Shown one piece after another: positions 8,869-17,900 of a DNA stretch of 64,000 nucleotides (position 1 is its first letter; the number at the start of each line of letters is the position of its first letter). A program made the translations under genes and the position numbers. Source of the DNA: Chitinophagaceae bacterium DXS (lineage in GTDB: Bacteria; Bacteroidota; Bacteroidia; Chitinophagales; Chitinophagaceae); the NCBI GenBank assembly GCA_030345135.1, contig CP128386.1, forward strand, positions 961,129-1,025,128, in the 5' to 3' direction. The notes beneath the pieces were generated by a model that did not search any database, had not been told where the DNA came from, and saw only the letters and a program-made list of their open reading frames with translations.

Positions 8869-10044
8869 ATGTCTTTTTATAATCAAAATATTTCGAAATA
8901 TTTTAGTTGCATTAACTTAGCAATCTTACTTTATTTGTTAATATTCCTTCCAATACTATCGACTAGTTTTATCCCAGATTCGGATGATATTTGGTATGTT
9001 GTGGACAATCCGCAATTGGAAAGCTTTCGCTTTAAAGAGGTTTTTTTTAGTTCATATAAGGGGCAATACTCTCCAATGAACACGCTTATTTTATTTTTGA
9101 TTAAGGAGGCTTTTGGTTTAAAAGCCTTTTATTTCCATTTATATTCCGTTGCATTACATGCTGCTAACACTGTAATTCTCTATAATATCATTTTAATCCT
9201 TTTTAGTGGAAAAGAACAATGTAAACATATATCTTTTTTGATCGCATTTTTATTTTTATTCCATCCTCTACAAATAGAGGCAGTGGCCTGGATATCGGCA
9301 AGTAAGTGGTTATTGGTTACTTTTTTCATGCTTTTGTCAGTTTTGTTTTATTTACAATACACTATTCACTCAAATTCCGGTTGTTTTGTTTACAGTTTTT
9401 TGTTTTTTTTTCTGGCTTTCTTATCAAAAGAAGTAAGCGTAGTTCTCCCCTTATTACTTCTAGTTATTGAAATTTTCTTTTTAAAAAGAGGTTTTTTTGC
9501 AATGAGAATTCTACTTCCTTATTTTGGTTTTTCTCTGATTTTCGGAATTGTCACTTTGCAGTTCCCAATTTTTCAACCAGATATGCAGCAGCTAAGAATA
9601 GAGGGAACTTTTAATTTTGTGGATAATATTGTTTTTAGCTTCGGTTGTCTAGCTGACTATTTTTTTTACTTGATCATTCCCATTCATAGAGGATGGGCTC
9701 TTGGTCTTATTACTGGACAAGAAAATATGCTGCCTACCGCATCAGCAGTCGTGGTAATAATTTTTTGTGTTGGGTTATATTATTTTACAGATGATATCAA
9801 GTTGATGGGCTGTTTTTTATTTTTCGTTACTAGTGTCTTTTTTACATTGCCAATTTTTCCCGCAATAAAGACCTGTCTCATTGCTGATAGATATGTTTAT
9901 TTTGCGGGAATAGGTATATGGAGCAGTCTGATCTATATGCTCCATGACAAAAATAATTATATAAAAGCACTTTTGTATTCGTATATGCTGTACTTGGTAA
10001 TTTTTGATTTAATCGAAACCGGAAAGTGGTATAATGTATTGTGA
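8869..10044 (+). CDS. Polytopic membrane protein, TMTC/GT-C-like
   Basis: About 391 residues from the ATG at 8869. An alternative start at 8803 adds 22 residues encoded partly by a CTAT tract. About ten hydrophobic segments are visible. The motifs resemble the N-terminal half of TMTC-type O-mannosyltransferase-like proteins: an acidic first loop (FIPDSDDIWYVVDNP), SPMNTLILFLIKEAFGL, FHLYSVALHAANTVIL and FHPLQIEAVAWISASKWLL. The acidic DD in the first loop fits GT-C catalysis. It stops at GKWYNVL, where relatives usually continue into a soluble TPR region, so it may be a short form or truncated. Very AT-rich, like its neighbours. Confidence 0.7.
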   Translation: MSFYNQNISKYFSCINLAILLYLLIFLPILSTSFIPDSDDIWYVVDNPQLESFRFKEVFFSSYKGQYSPMNTLILFLIKEAFGLKAFYFHLYSVALHAANTVILYNIILILFSGKEQCKHISFLIAFLFLFHPLQIEAVAWISASKWLLVTFFMLLSVLFYLQYTIHSNSGCFVYSFLFFFLAFLSKEVSVVLPLLLLVIEIFFLKRGFFAMRILLPYFGFSLIFGIVTLQFPIFQPDMQQLRIEGTFNFVDNIVFSFGCLADYFFYLIIPIHRGWALGLITGQENMLPTASAVVVIIFCVGLYYFTDDIKLMGCFLFFVTSVFFTLPIFPAIKTCLIADRYVYFAGIGIWSSLIYMLHDKNNYIKALLYSYMLYLVIFDLIETGKWYNVL

Positions 10045-10099
10045 TTGTACTTCGTGGATTATTTAATTGGTAGCTGACATCAGTAAATTATTTATATAA

Positions 10100-11026
10100 A
10101 TGCCAACACACAAAATTAATTGCACCTTTTGCGGTAGCAGCAACACACTCCTGCTTTATAAACATAAGTACCATCCATACATTACTCAACATGGGCCAAT
10201 CGATTTTTATAAATGCAAATATTGCAAGTCAGGTTTTACTTATCCATTGCCAACATCCACTTCCCTCGCAAATCTATATGCTTCTTTTTGTGACGGTCTA
10301 AATCCAAATACTAAAAAGATGAGACTGGAAAGTTCTTTTGATAAGTGGTTTAACCAATGTATTAATAATGCGCTCAATTATAGCCAGAAGAAGTACACTT
10401 CGAAAGATTATTTTACATGGATAGATATTGGTGCAGGAGGGGGAGAGCTCTCGAAATTAATGTCAAAAAAATTTCCTAGATCGAAAGGAGTAGCGATCGA
10501 TTTTCATCCTAGACCAAAATTTCTTGATGATTGTAAAAATCTCGAGTGGCTGCAAGTAGACTTAAATAAAAAAGGATTTGGATCTATTTTTAGATCAAAA
10601 TTTGATTTAGTATTCTCAATCACAGTTATAGAACATATACTTATACCTAATGTATTTATATCAGACTGCTTGTCTATCATGAAAAATACAGGGACCTTTT
10701 ACATCACGGCACCAGCATTTGGGAGCTTAGCTTCCAGAATTTTAAAGGGACGTTGGTCGTATTTAATATTTGGTGAACATATAAATATACCATCGAAAAG
10801 AGGGATTATATTGCTGATGAGTCAAGAGGCTAACAATAAACAATTTAATAAACCTATTATTTTTTCTCGCTCTATAATTCTGCCATATCCGTTGGTTTAC
10901 TACTTAAAGCATTTTGGACTTAATAATATCGCAAATTTTTTTTCGGAAAAAATTTGTTTGTCACTTCCTACAGGAATTCTGGAAGCGGGCGTGTGTTTTA
11001 AAAATGAACCCCTGACTTCACGATAG
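10100..11026 (+). CDS. Class I SAM-dependent methyltransferase with N-terminal zinc-binding motif
   Basis: A 308-residue cytoplasmic protein. Residues 8-45 carry CTFC and CKYC pairs that probably bind zinc, as in methyltransferases of sugar and lipopolysaccharide clusters. The SAM-binding motif I is FTWIDIGAGGGELSKLM near residue 110. An acidic residue follows in VAIDFHPRP, and motif IV-like FDLVFSITVIEHI is near residue 175. The substrate is probably a nucleotide- or lipid-linked sugar, by context with the upstream glycosyltransferases. It is the last gene of the AT-rich block and ends 32 bp before the broken DUF3472 gene on the other strand. Confidence 0.82.
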   Translation: MPTHKINCTFCGSSNTLLLYKHKYHPYITQHGPIDFYKCKYCKSGFTYPLPTSTSLANLYASFCDGLNPNTKKMRLESSFDKWFNQCINNALNYSQKKYTSKDYFTWIDIGAGGGELSKLMSKKFPRSKGVAIDFHPRPKFLDDCKNLEWLQVDLNKKGFGSIFRSKFDLVFSITVIEHILIPNVFISDCLSIMKNTGTFYITAPAFGSLASRILKGRWSYLIFGEHINIPSKRGIILLMSQEANNKQFNKPIIFSRSIILPYPLVYYLKHFGLNNIANFFSEKICLSLPTGILEAGVCFKNEPLTSR

Positions 11027-11057
11027 CTATATAGTGTTTGAACGAAGCCGAATGATG

Positions 11058-11561
11058 CTATTCTTTTTTTGTATGATCATAAATAAAGTATCCTACTTGT
11101 GTTTTGTCTCCGCCTGTATACCACCTACGGACAACATTTGTATACCATTGTCCTGGCACCCAGCCAAAATCACAATATGAATGCTGGCCGATTCCTTCTC
11201 CACCAAATCCATCAAAAGTCATGGGATCTTTATACACAGCGTGGATTTGCACTTTATTCGGAAAATCCAAAATAGAAAAAATGTTGTTCAAGGGAATACT
11301 ATGCTCACCTTTTCCATTTTTGTTTTGCAAGCCACAGTTGCCGCCGCTTTTGCCGATACCAAACTGTACCGCGCATGTGTATGTATAAGGCGCGTTGCCT
11401 TCCGCTGGTGTCATTACATCTGCCATCAACAGATCGGCAGTTGCGCTCGTTTGAAATTTAGCGCCAACATATGGTCTTCATTTTGGGCAGGATTGGGCCT
11501 TCAGTTTATCTGCATGGATAACTGACGCAAAAAGCAAGGCGAGTAAAAGAGTTCTTTTCAT
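11058..11561 (-). pseudogene. Broken DUF3472-type secreted protein, N-terminal part
   Basis: On the minus strand a signal peptide starts at 11561 (MKRTLLLALLFASVIHA) and the same frame runs to 11058, interrupted once by TGA at codon 28 (after QSCPK). Past that stop the sequence continues coherently: GGEGIGQHSYCDFGWVPGQW and VVRRWYTGGDKTQVGYFIYD, typical of DUF3472. It then ends abruptly at the edge of the AT-rich block, without the second half of the domain. Both the internal stop and the truncation indicate a decayed gene. A plausible 3' end lies at 5840-6163. Confidence 0.72.
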
Positions 11562-11576
11562 ATTTGTTCATGCTAA

Positions 11577-11619
11577 AAAGAACTGCATCTTTCGGACGTC
11601 GCCGTAAAGATGCAGTTTT
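11577..11619. terminator. Strong hairpin, probable bidirectional terminator
   Basis: AACTGCATCTTT (11581-11592) pairs with AAAGATGCAGTT (11606-11617) and A/T runs flank both sides. On the minus strand it would end the transcript of the SusC-like remnant before the broken DUF3472 gene. Confidence 0.75.
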
Positions 11620-11785
11620 GGTTAAGATAATAAGCTTTACTGAAAATGAAGCAGTGAATGCTATCTATGCGTAATGTTTAAAATTTTCAGGTCAATCAGG
11701 TATGATCCGGGTACTTGTACACGCATTGGTATTCTTATGGAAAAATCATACCCGGTCATCTTTAAAAGAGCCAAGATAATGTGGG

Positions 11786-12424
11786 TCAGCTTTGTCCTGG
11801 GTAGTAGCCGCCACCAACATTCGCAGCCCATGTTGCTGTACTGTCTATATGAACAAATTTTGTTGGTATGCGATAATACACATTGTATCCATTACCCAAT
11901 GATGCGATAGGAAATGGAACCAGCGGGAATTTTAAGAACATAGCTGTATCCAGTGCTTTGTAGATATCCGGTGCATAATCCTGTAAGTTTTGTAAAAAAG
12001 GCGGCGTTGGATTTAAACCTGAATTCGGGCGTTTTGCAACCTCACCTTTTGCGGGATTGAATACCTGGCCGTTCTTATCAGTTATTCTTACAATTACAAC
12101 ATTTGGTGTATCTGCAAAGCGGGTGATTTTTTCAACAACAAACGGATTGTTGGTTCCGTTAAAAAGCAAATTATTGGTTGGACCGCTTGCAGTATTAGCA
12201 AAGCCGGCCCAAGAGTCTACTTCATCAAGGATAGGCAACCTGTTGCGTGCAAAATTCTGCACGTTTACGCCAATCGCGTTGAGCTGTTGCTGCTGAGACT
12301 TGTTGATCACTGTTCTTTTCCACGAGAACGTGCATACAACGGACATCGAAAATTTTTTATAACTGATATCATTGGTGAAGCCGCCTGTGAACCTGGGGTT
12401 TCGGATTACTATATTTATAATTAA
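11786..12424 (-). pseudogene. C-terminal remnant of a SusC-like TonB-dependent receptor (probable)
   Basis: The open frame extends upstream of its first ATG (12346) to 12424 with no start codon in a plausible position. The first residues read like the end of a SusC barrel: NPRFTGGFTNDISYKKFSMS, then CTFSWKRTVIN and LPILDEVDSWAG. The remaining 130 or so residues, ending VGGGYYPGQS, are not recognised and do not end in the usual aromatic barrel residue. Two CAAACGTTTG palindromes lie only about 30 bp upstream of the remnant, as if a deletion fused an old promoter to the receptor's tail. Assignment to SusC rests on a short segment. Confidence 0.5.
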
Positions 12425-12455
12425 TTAAATAATTTATATATTAAATATAAAAATG

Positions 12456-12487
12456 CAAACGTTTGATTATTAATTATCAAACGTTTG
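12456..12487. promoter_or_regulatory. Two CAAACGTTTG palindromes spaced 22 bp
   Basis: Perfect copies at 12456-12465 and 12478-12487. Centre-to-centre spacing is 22 bp, about two helical turns, as expected for paired dimer binding. They lie immediately upstream of the SusC-like remnant (minus strand). Confidence 0.6.
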
Positions 12488-12547
12488 TGTTCTAATTTTA
12501 GTTTTAGACATTAAAAGCGGGTTATTAATAGAAGTTATTCTATTTTT

Positions 12548-12685
12548 ATGCAGATCAATTATTGGGGAAATTGGGCTATGTTGATCGGGCATGTGCAGTA
12601 TGCAGGTGCGAATTTTTCTTTGCGATATGGGTTGATGCGGGATAACGAGTTAAACGATGAGAAAATGTGGCAAATCCCTTTGTAA
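12548..12685 (+). pseudogene. Possible small gene fragment
   Basis: A 45-codon frame starting ATGCAGATCAATTATTGG encodes QINYWGNWAMLIGHVQYAG and ends at TAA. The frame continues past the stop with KETFGEWAKIKN, which is partly inside a terminator hairpin. No family recognised. It may be a gene remnant or chance. Confidence 0.2.
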
Positions 12686-12715
12686 AAAGAAACCTTTGGC
12701 GAATGGGCTAAAATA

Positions 12716-12755
12716 AAAAATGCCACATCACTCAGATAAATGATGCGGCATTTTT
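12716..12755 (-). terminator. Terminator of the sugar isomerase-like gene
   Basis: The arms at 12716-12730 and 12741-12755 match at 14 of 15 positions and are flanked by T- and A-runs on either strand. It sits 17 bases after the stop of the minus-strand gene. Confidence 0.8.
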
Positions 12756-12771
12756 ATTTTATTGGAATTGT

Positions 12772-13683
12772 TTAGTAACCCCAGCTCTTCATTATTTTGA
12801 AATCTTCTTTTACAGTATCCAGCGGAGCCATTCCCTGGTAAGATTCCTGTTCAATGATGAATTGAGTTGTTCCACCTGATTTTCTTCCAAGGTCCACAAT
12901 CTCTTTTACAGGAATAACGCCTTTACCAAGCACAGTGCTCTCATATCCGCCCATTTCACCTTTCTCACTTTTGATCTCGTCTTTTACGTGCATTGACTCA
13001 AATCTTCCGGGATATTTTTTCATGATGTCCAATGCTCTTCCGCCAGCGCCATACATATTACCGATATCAAGCTGCTGAACCACCAGTTTGGGATCTGTAT
13101 TTTGGAGGATCAGATCAAACAGTTTTTCACCACCAAGTTGTGTGCTGAATTCAAAATCGTGGTTATGGTAGCCGAAGCGCATTCCTGATTTTTTACAAAG
13201 CTCACCACTCTTGTTAAACACTTCCATATAGCGTTTAAAATCGTTGATGTCTTTGCGCAAGCTTTCATCCAGCCACGGACTGATCACGATTTGCTGGCCA
13301 ACAGTTGCAGCATCTTCCACAGTGTATTTCCATGCATCGGTAAAGTCTTTTTTACTTTCGTCCCAGTGGTTGCGGGCCATAACAGTATGTCCGCTTGGCA
13401 TGGAAAGGCCAAGATCGCTCAATACTTTTTTAAATTCTGTTGCTGAATAACCATAAAATTTCCGGTTGATGTAATTAGCGTGCTCAACATTTTTATAACC
13501 CATATCAGCCAGCGCTTTTAGTGTGGCCAATGGATCTTTCTTCATATCATCTCTTACAGAATACAACTGAACACCTAATAATTCATTTTTGCTTTTAGCG
13601 GCAAACAGTTCGTTGGACAACATGCTGCTTCCGGCAACAAACAGCGCGCTTGTTTTCAAAAAATTTCTGCGGGATTGATGCAT
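12772..13683 (-). CDS. Tat-exported sugar phosphate isomerase/epimerase-like TIM-barrel protein
   Basis: A 303-residue protein beginning with a twin-arginine signal (HQSRRNFLKTSALFVAG). The rest is an AP-endonuclease-2-type TIM barrel (xylose isomerase-like family): GVQLYSVRDDMKKDPLATLK, MRFGYHNHDFEF, QQLDIGNMYGAGG, ESMHVKD and a late FIIEQES, which supply the usual metal-binding His, Glu and Asp residues. Such exported proteins occur widely in Bacteroidota sugar and ketosugar metabolism. The substrate is unknown. A longer frame reaching 13896 is rejected because its extra residues only translate intergenic repeats. The start at 13683 precedes the Tat motif perfectly. Confidence 0.87.
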   Translation of the reverse strand: MHQSRRNFLKTSALFVAGSSMLSNELFAAKSKNELLGVQLYSVRDDMKKDPLATLKALADMGYKNVEHANYINRKFYGYSATEFKKVLSDLGLSMPSGHTVMARNHWDESKKDFTDAWKYTVEDAATVGQQIVISPWLDESLRKDINDFKRYMEVFNKSGELCKKSGMRFGYHNHDFEFSTQLGGEKLFDLILQNTDPKLVVQQLDIGNMYGAGGRALDIMKKYPGRFESMHVKDEIKSEKGEMGGYESTVLGKGVIPVKEIVDLGRKSGGTTQFIIEQESYQGMAPLDTVKEDFKIMKSWGY

Positions 13684-13725
13684 ATAAGTTTGTTTTGTTT
13701 TGGCAAGAAAGGAATAAATATAATT

Positions 13726-13935
13726 GAAAATGTGCAAATGAGGGAATGTGCAAATGGGAGAATGAAATTGACAATTGAAAGTTGACAATTGAAAATGGGG
13801 GATGTGCAAATTAGAGAATGTGCGAATATGCGAATGGAGAAATGTAATTGAAAATTGAAAAGTGACAATTGAAAATGGGAGAGACAGAATGTGCAAATAT
13901 GAGAATGTGCGAATATGCTAATGGAGGGGAGAGTT
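13726..13935. repeat. TGCAAATG / AATTGACAATTG word-repeat array
   Basis: Degenerate copies of GTGCAAATGAGAGAATG and ATTGAAAATTGACAATTG alternate over about 200 bp directly upstream of the Tat-exported isomerase-like gene. Confidence 0.75.
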
Positions 13936-14015
13936 GATAATCGATGAAAACCTTATCGAACAGACGCTTTCACCACCGACGTCGTTACCCAGTTATAAAA
14001 AATAAATTCAGTGTC

Positions 14016-14116
14016 ACTTCGATAAGTATCTGAAGGGGCGGTGGCAATAGCACAGGGCACCGCCCTGTGGACAAAAATCGAGGCCGAGTAACCCCTGAAA
14101 GGGCGAAGGCAAATAA
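14016..14116. repeat. REP-like element with GGGCGGTG and CCCTGAAAGGGCG palindromes
   Basis: Contains an imperfect stem GGGCGGTG...CACCGCCC plus a CCCTGAAAGGGCG palindrome, the same family as the copies at 4509-4754. The surrounding 13936-14147 holds no supported gene. Confidence 0.55.
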
Positions 14117-14147
14117 GTCAATTAATTCGGCAATTGTCAAAGCCTGT

Positions 14148-14250
14148 CCTTCAGACCTTAGACCTCATTCCTTACACCTTACGCCTGCTGAAACCTGATA
14201 CCTGATACCCGCCCAGCTCATAGCTCAAAGCTGACAGCTCATAGCTAAAA
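14148..14250. repeat. Word-repeat array (CCTTAGACC, CCTGATACC, AGCTCATAGCT)
   Basis: Short degenerate direct repeats of the families seen elsewhere, lying beyond the terminator of the RRM gene. Confidence 0.7.
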
Positions 14251-14254
14251 TAAG

Positions 14255-14280
14255 AAGAGAGCTCATTGCTGAACTCTCTT
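14255..14280 (-). terminator. Terminator of the RRM protein gene
   Basis: AAGAGAG and CTCTCTT pair across a short loop. On the minus strand a U-rich tract follows. Confidence 0.65.
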
Positions 14281-14314
14281 CCCGGTTATTTTTGACAACT
14301 GTTGCAGTTGATGA

Positions 14315-14623
14315 TTACCATCTGCTGCCGTTGTTGCTGTAAGAGCGTCTGTTGCCACCGCCACCGTTGTTGCTTTTTTCTTCTCTTGGTTTAGCAACTG
14401 TAACGTTGATAGCGCGACCTTCTACGTGCGCACCATTCAATTCTTTGATAGCTTTTTCTGCTGCAGCGTCATCAGTCATTTCAACGAAACCGAAGCCACG
14501 GCTGCGCTGAGTAAATTTGTCCATAATAACTTTTGCAGAAGAAACATCACCATACTCTTCGAAAAAACCTCTTAAGTCATCATCTTCAACGTTGAAGCTT
14601 AAGTTTGAAACATAAATGTTCAT
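14315..14623 (-). CDS. RNA-binding protein with one RRM domain
   Basis: A 102-residue protein. The RRM fills residues 1-80: RNP2 is IYVSNLSF at residues 3-10, and RNP1 is RGFGFVEM near residue 43. The C-terminal tail is basic and Gly/Asn/Ser-rich (NNGGGGNRRSYSNNGSRW), typical of cyanobacterial and Bacteroidota cold-shock-type Rbp proteins that bind single-stranded RNA. The leader is long and AT-rich with a tandem GCGTAGCAGAT repeat at about 14698-14720, which could be an autoregulatory site. That regulation is inference from related RRM proteins. Confidence 0.92.
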   Translation of the reverse strand: MNIYVSNLSFNVEDDDLRGFFEEYGDVSSAKVIMDKFTQRSRGFGFVEMTDDAAAEKAIKELNGAHVEGRAINVTVAKPREEKSNNGGGGNRRSYSNNGSRW

Positions 14624-14991
14624 GATAAATAATTAACTTTTTAATTAATATCTGAGAAAAAACAGGGCGTAAAGAAGGCTTTATGGCTAAATGCGAAATG
14701 CGTAGCAGATGCGTAGCAGAAAGATCGATCAATTACTAAATACTGTAAAACTCAAATTAACGAGGCGAAGGTAAGCTTAAACTTATAGCGAACAAAATAT
14801 TTAAAAAAGGCAACATAGATTTAACGTAAAAGAAAACCTATATTTAGTCCTCGTTTTTATACCAAAACAGCCTTAATGCCTGCTGCATTTGGATTTCTGC
14901 ATTAAAAAACCGGCGGAAGGTCGATTTTTTGCAAAATTTCAATCGGTTGCATTCTGTTAACATTTATATTTGATACGCTCAAAAACAATCA
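14624..14991. other. Divergent intergenic region
   Basis: About 370 bp between the divergently transcribed RRM gene and the ThuA-fusion gene. It holds the tandem GCGTAGCAGAT repeat and, near the right end, a promoter-like TATATTTG. No gene seen. Confidence 0.5.
14965..14972 (+). promoter_or_regulatory. Promoter-like -7 element (TATATTTG)
   Basis: Matches the Bacteroidota TAnnTTTG -7 consensus 20 bp before the ThuA-fusion start, with TTG at 14947-14949 in an approximate -33 position. Confidence 0.4.
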
Positions 14992-17900
14992 ATGAAAAAC
15001 ATTTTACGATTTAGCTTTGCCATTTTAGTGGTAAGTGCCTTGTTGCTTGGCTGTAGCCAGAAAAGGTCGGGAAATCCCAGGATTCTTGTTTTTACAAAAA
15101 CTGCAGGGTTTCACCATAGTTCCATTCCCGCCGGTGTTAAAGCCATTCAGCAACTGGCTGCGGAAAATAAATTCGATGTTGACACTACTTCCGATGCCGA
15201 AATGTTTACAGAAGATACACTTAAAAAGTATTCGGCTGTTGTGTTTTTAAGTACCACCGGAAATTTATTGACTAGCTACCAGGAAGCCGATTTCGAAAGG
15301 TATATCCAGGCCGGTGGCGGTTACGTGGGGATTCACGCTGCCTCTGACGCCGAATATGACTGGGGCTGGTACGGCAGACTTGTCGGCGGTTATTTTGATA
15401 GTCATCCTGCCCAACAGGAAGCTGTAATAAAAGTGGTTGATGCCAATAATGAGGCAACCAAACACCTGCCGGCAACATGGAAAAGGTTGGACGAATGGTA
15501 TAATTTCAAAAAGCTGAATCCCGATGTACATGTATTGCTTGCGATTGACGAGAAAAGTTACCAGGGAGGTACAAACGGAGACAATCACCCCATGGCATGG
15601 TACCATGATTATGATGGTGGCCGTGCATGGTATACTGAGCTGGGCCATACTGACGAATCTTACAGCGATCCCAATTACCTGAAACATATTTTGGCAGGTA
15701 TTAAATATGCCATCGGTGAAAACAAAAATCTTGATTATGCAAAAGCTAAGAGCTTGCGCGTACCGGAGGAAGACAGGTTTACAAAAGTGCAGCTGGTTCA
15801 GGGTACATTTTTCGAGCCTACCGAGTTAACCGTGCTGCCTAATCTTGACATCCTTGTTTCTCAACGCAGGGGAGAGGTATTGCTTTATAAAAATGACACA
15901 AAAACAGTTAAACAGGCGGGCTTCCTGAATGTGTATTATAAAACTGTTCATACGCCAGGTGTAAATGCTGAAGAGGGTTTGCTTGGTATTCAAAAAGATC
16001 CTGATTTCGCAAAAAATCACTTCATTTATTTATATTATAGTCCGGTAGATACTTCTGTAAACAGGTTATCACGTTTTACCTTAAATAACGACACAATCGA
16101 TCCGAAATCGGAGAAAGTGATCCTTCAGCTCTATTCTCAAAGAGAGATCTGTTGTCATACAGGCGGTTCCATCGCCTTTGGTAAGAACAGAGAACTGTTT
16201 GTTTCCACCGGAGATAACTCAACGCCGTTTGATGAGCCTAATCAAAAATATGTGAGCCATGGATATGCACCGCTGGACGACAGACCGGGCCATCAGCAAT
16301 ATGACGTTCGTCGCAGCTCCGGCAATACAAATGACCTTCGCGGAAAAATATTACGCATCATCGTAAATGAAGATGGTACATACAGCATTCCTGAAGGAAA
16401 CCTTTTCCCGAAAGATGAAAAGAAAGCACGTCCCGAAATTTATGTAATGGGTGATCGTAATCCATACCGTATTTCTGTGGATCCTAAAAATAACTATTTG
16501 TACTGGGGTGAAGTAGGTCCGGATGCGAATACTGACAGCCTGGATACGCGCGGACCACGTGGTTACGATGAAGTTAACCAGGCAAGGAAAGCCGGTTACT
16601 TTGGATGGCCACTGTTTATCGGGAACAACTATCCTTATCATGCATACGATTATGCAACAGGTACAACAGGTGCAGCATTTGATCCTAAAAAGCCGATCAA
16701 CAATTCAAAGAATAATACAGGTTTAACAGAATTGCCTCCTGCACAGCCGGCATTTATCTGGTATCCTTATGGTGAGTCGAAAGAATTCCCTTCACTTGGT
16801 TCTGGCGGAAGAACTGCAATGGCTGGTCCGGTTTATTATTCAGACCTGTATCCTAAGGAAACAAGGTTCCCTGATTATTACAACGGTAAGTTCTTCTTCT
16901 ATGAATGGATCCGCGGCTTCATTAAACCAGTTACCATGTTACCAAATGGTGATTTTGACAAGATGGAATCGTTTATGCCCGACACGAAATTCAATGCGCC
17001 AATTGATATGGACCTTGGCCCCGACGGCAGATTGTATATCCTTGAATATGGTAACGGGTGGTTTACAAAGAATGCGGATGCTGGCCTGGTTCGTATCGAC
17101 TACAACGGTGGTAACCGCGCGCCAAAAATTGCAGGCATTACTGTTGATAAAACGTCAGGAACACTTCCTTTAACTGTAAATATTGCTGTTGAAGCAAAAG
17201 ACCCAGAGCGCGATGCACTTACTTATATATGGACGCTTGGTGACGGCACAACAAAGGAAACAAAAGAACCTTCTTTAAAATACACGTTCAATAAAGCCGG
17301 TGATTACAATATTTCTGTTGATGTGAAAGATGATAAAAACGCAACGTCAAAAAGCGATATTGTAAATGTATATGCAGGTAATGAAGCGCCGACTGTTAAT
17401 GTGGCCGTAGAAGGTAATCAAACATTCTATTTTCCCGGCACGCCAGTAAAATATGCTGTTGCAATTGAAGACAAAGACGATACAGCAAAAGTGAAAGATC
17501 CGGCTGATCTTGTTGTGACTGCAAACTATATTGAAGGGTCTGATAAAGCAGCCATGCCGCAGGGACACCAGGTAATGAGTGCCGCAGCTAATGGCAAGAA
17601 CCTGATGCTTTCTTTTGATTGTAAAGCTTGTCATAAGGTAGATGAAAAATCAATCGGACCAGCATTTACAGCTGTTTCCCAGAAATATGCAAAGAATCCG
17701 AATGCAATGGCATATCTCACCAATAAGATAACTAAAGGTGGCGGCGGTGTTTGGGGCGAAACTGCCATGTCTGCACATCCTGATATTAAAGAAGGGGACC
17801 TGAAACAAATTGTTTCGTGGATCCTTTCACTGGAAGCTAATAAGAATGTAAAATCATTGCCTGCAAGCGGTTCTGTTTCTCCAACAATGAATCAACCATT

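Noticed and set aside
11181-11525. 114-codon plus-strand frame
   Set aside because: Antisense to the broken DUF3472 gene and without its own features.
12772-13896. Longer start of the isomerase-like gene
   Set aside because: The extra 71 residues translate intergenic word repeats; the Tat signal begins at 13683.
17347-17634. 95-codon frame opposite the ThuA fusion
   Set aside because: Shadow of the large plus-strand gene.
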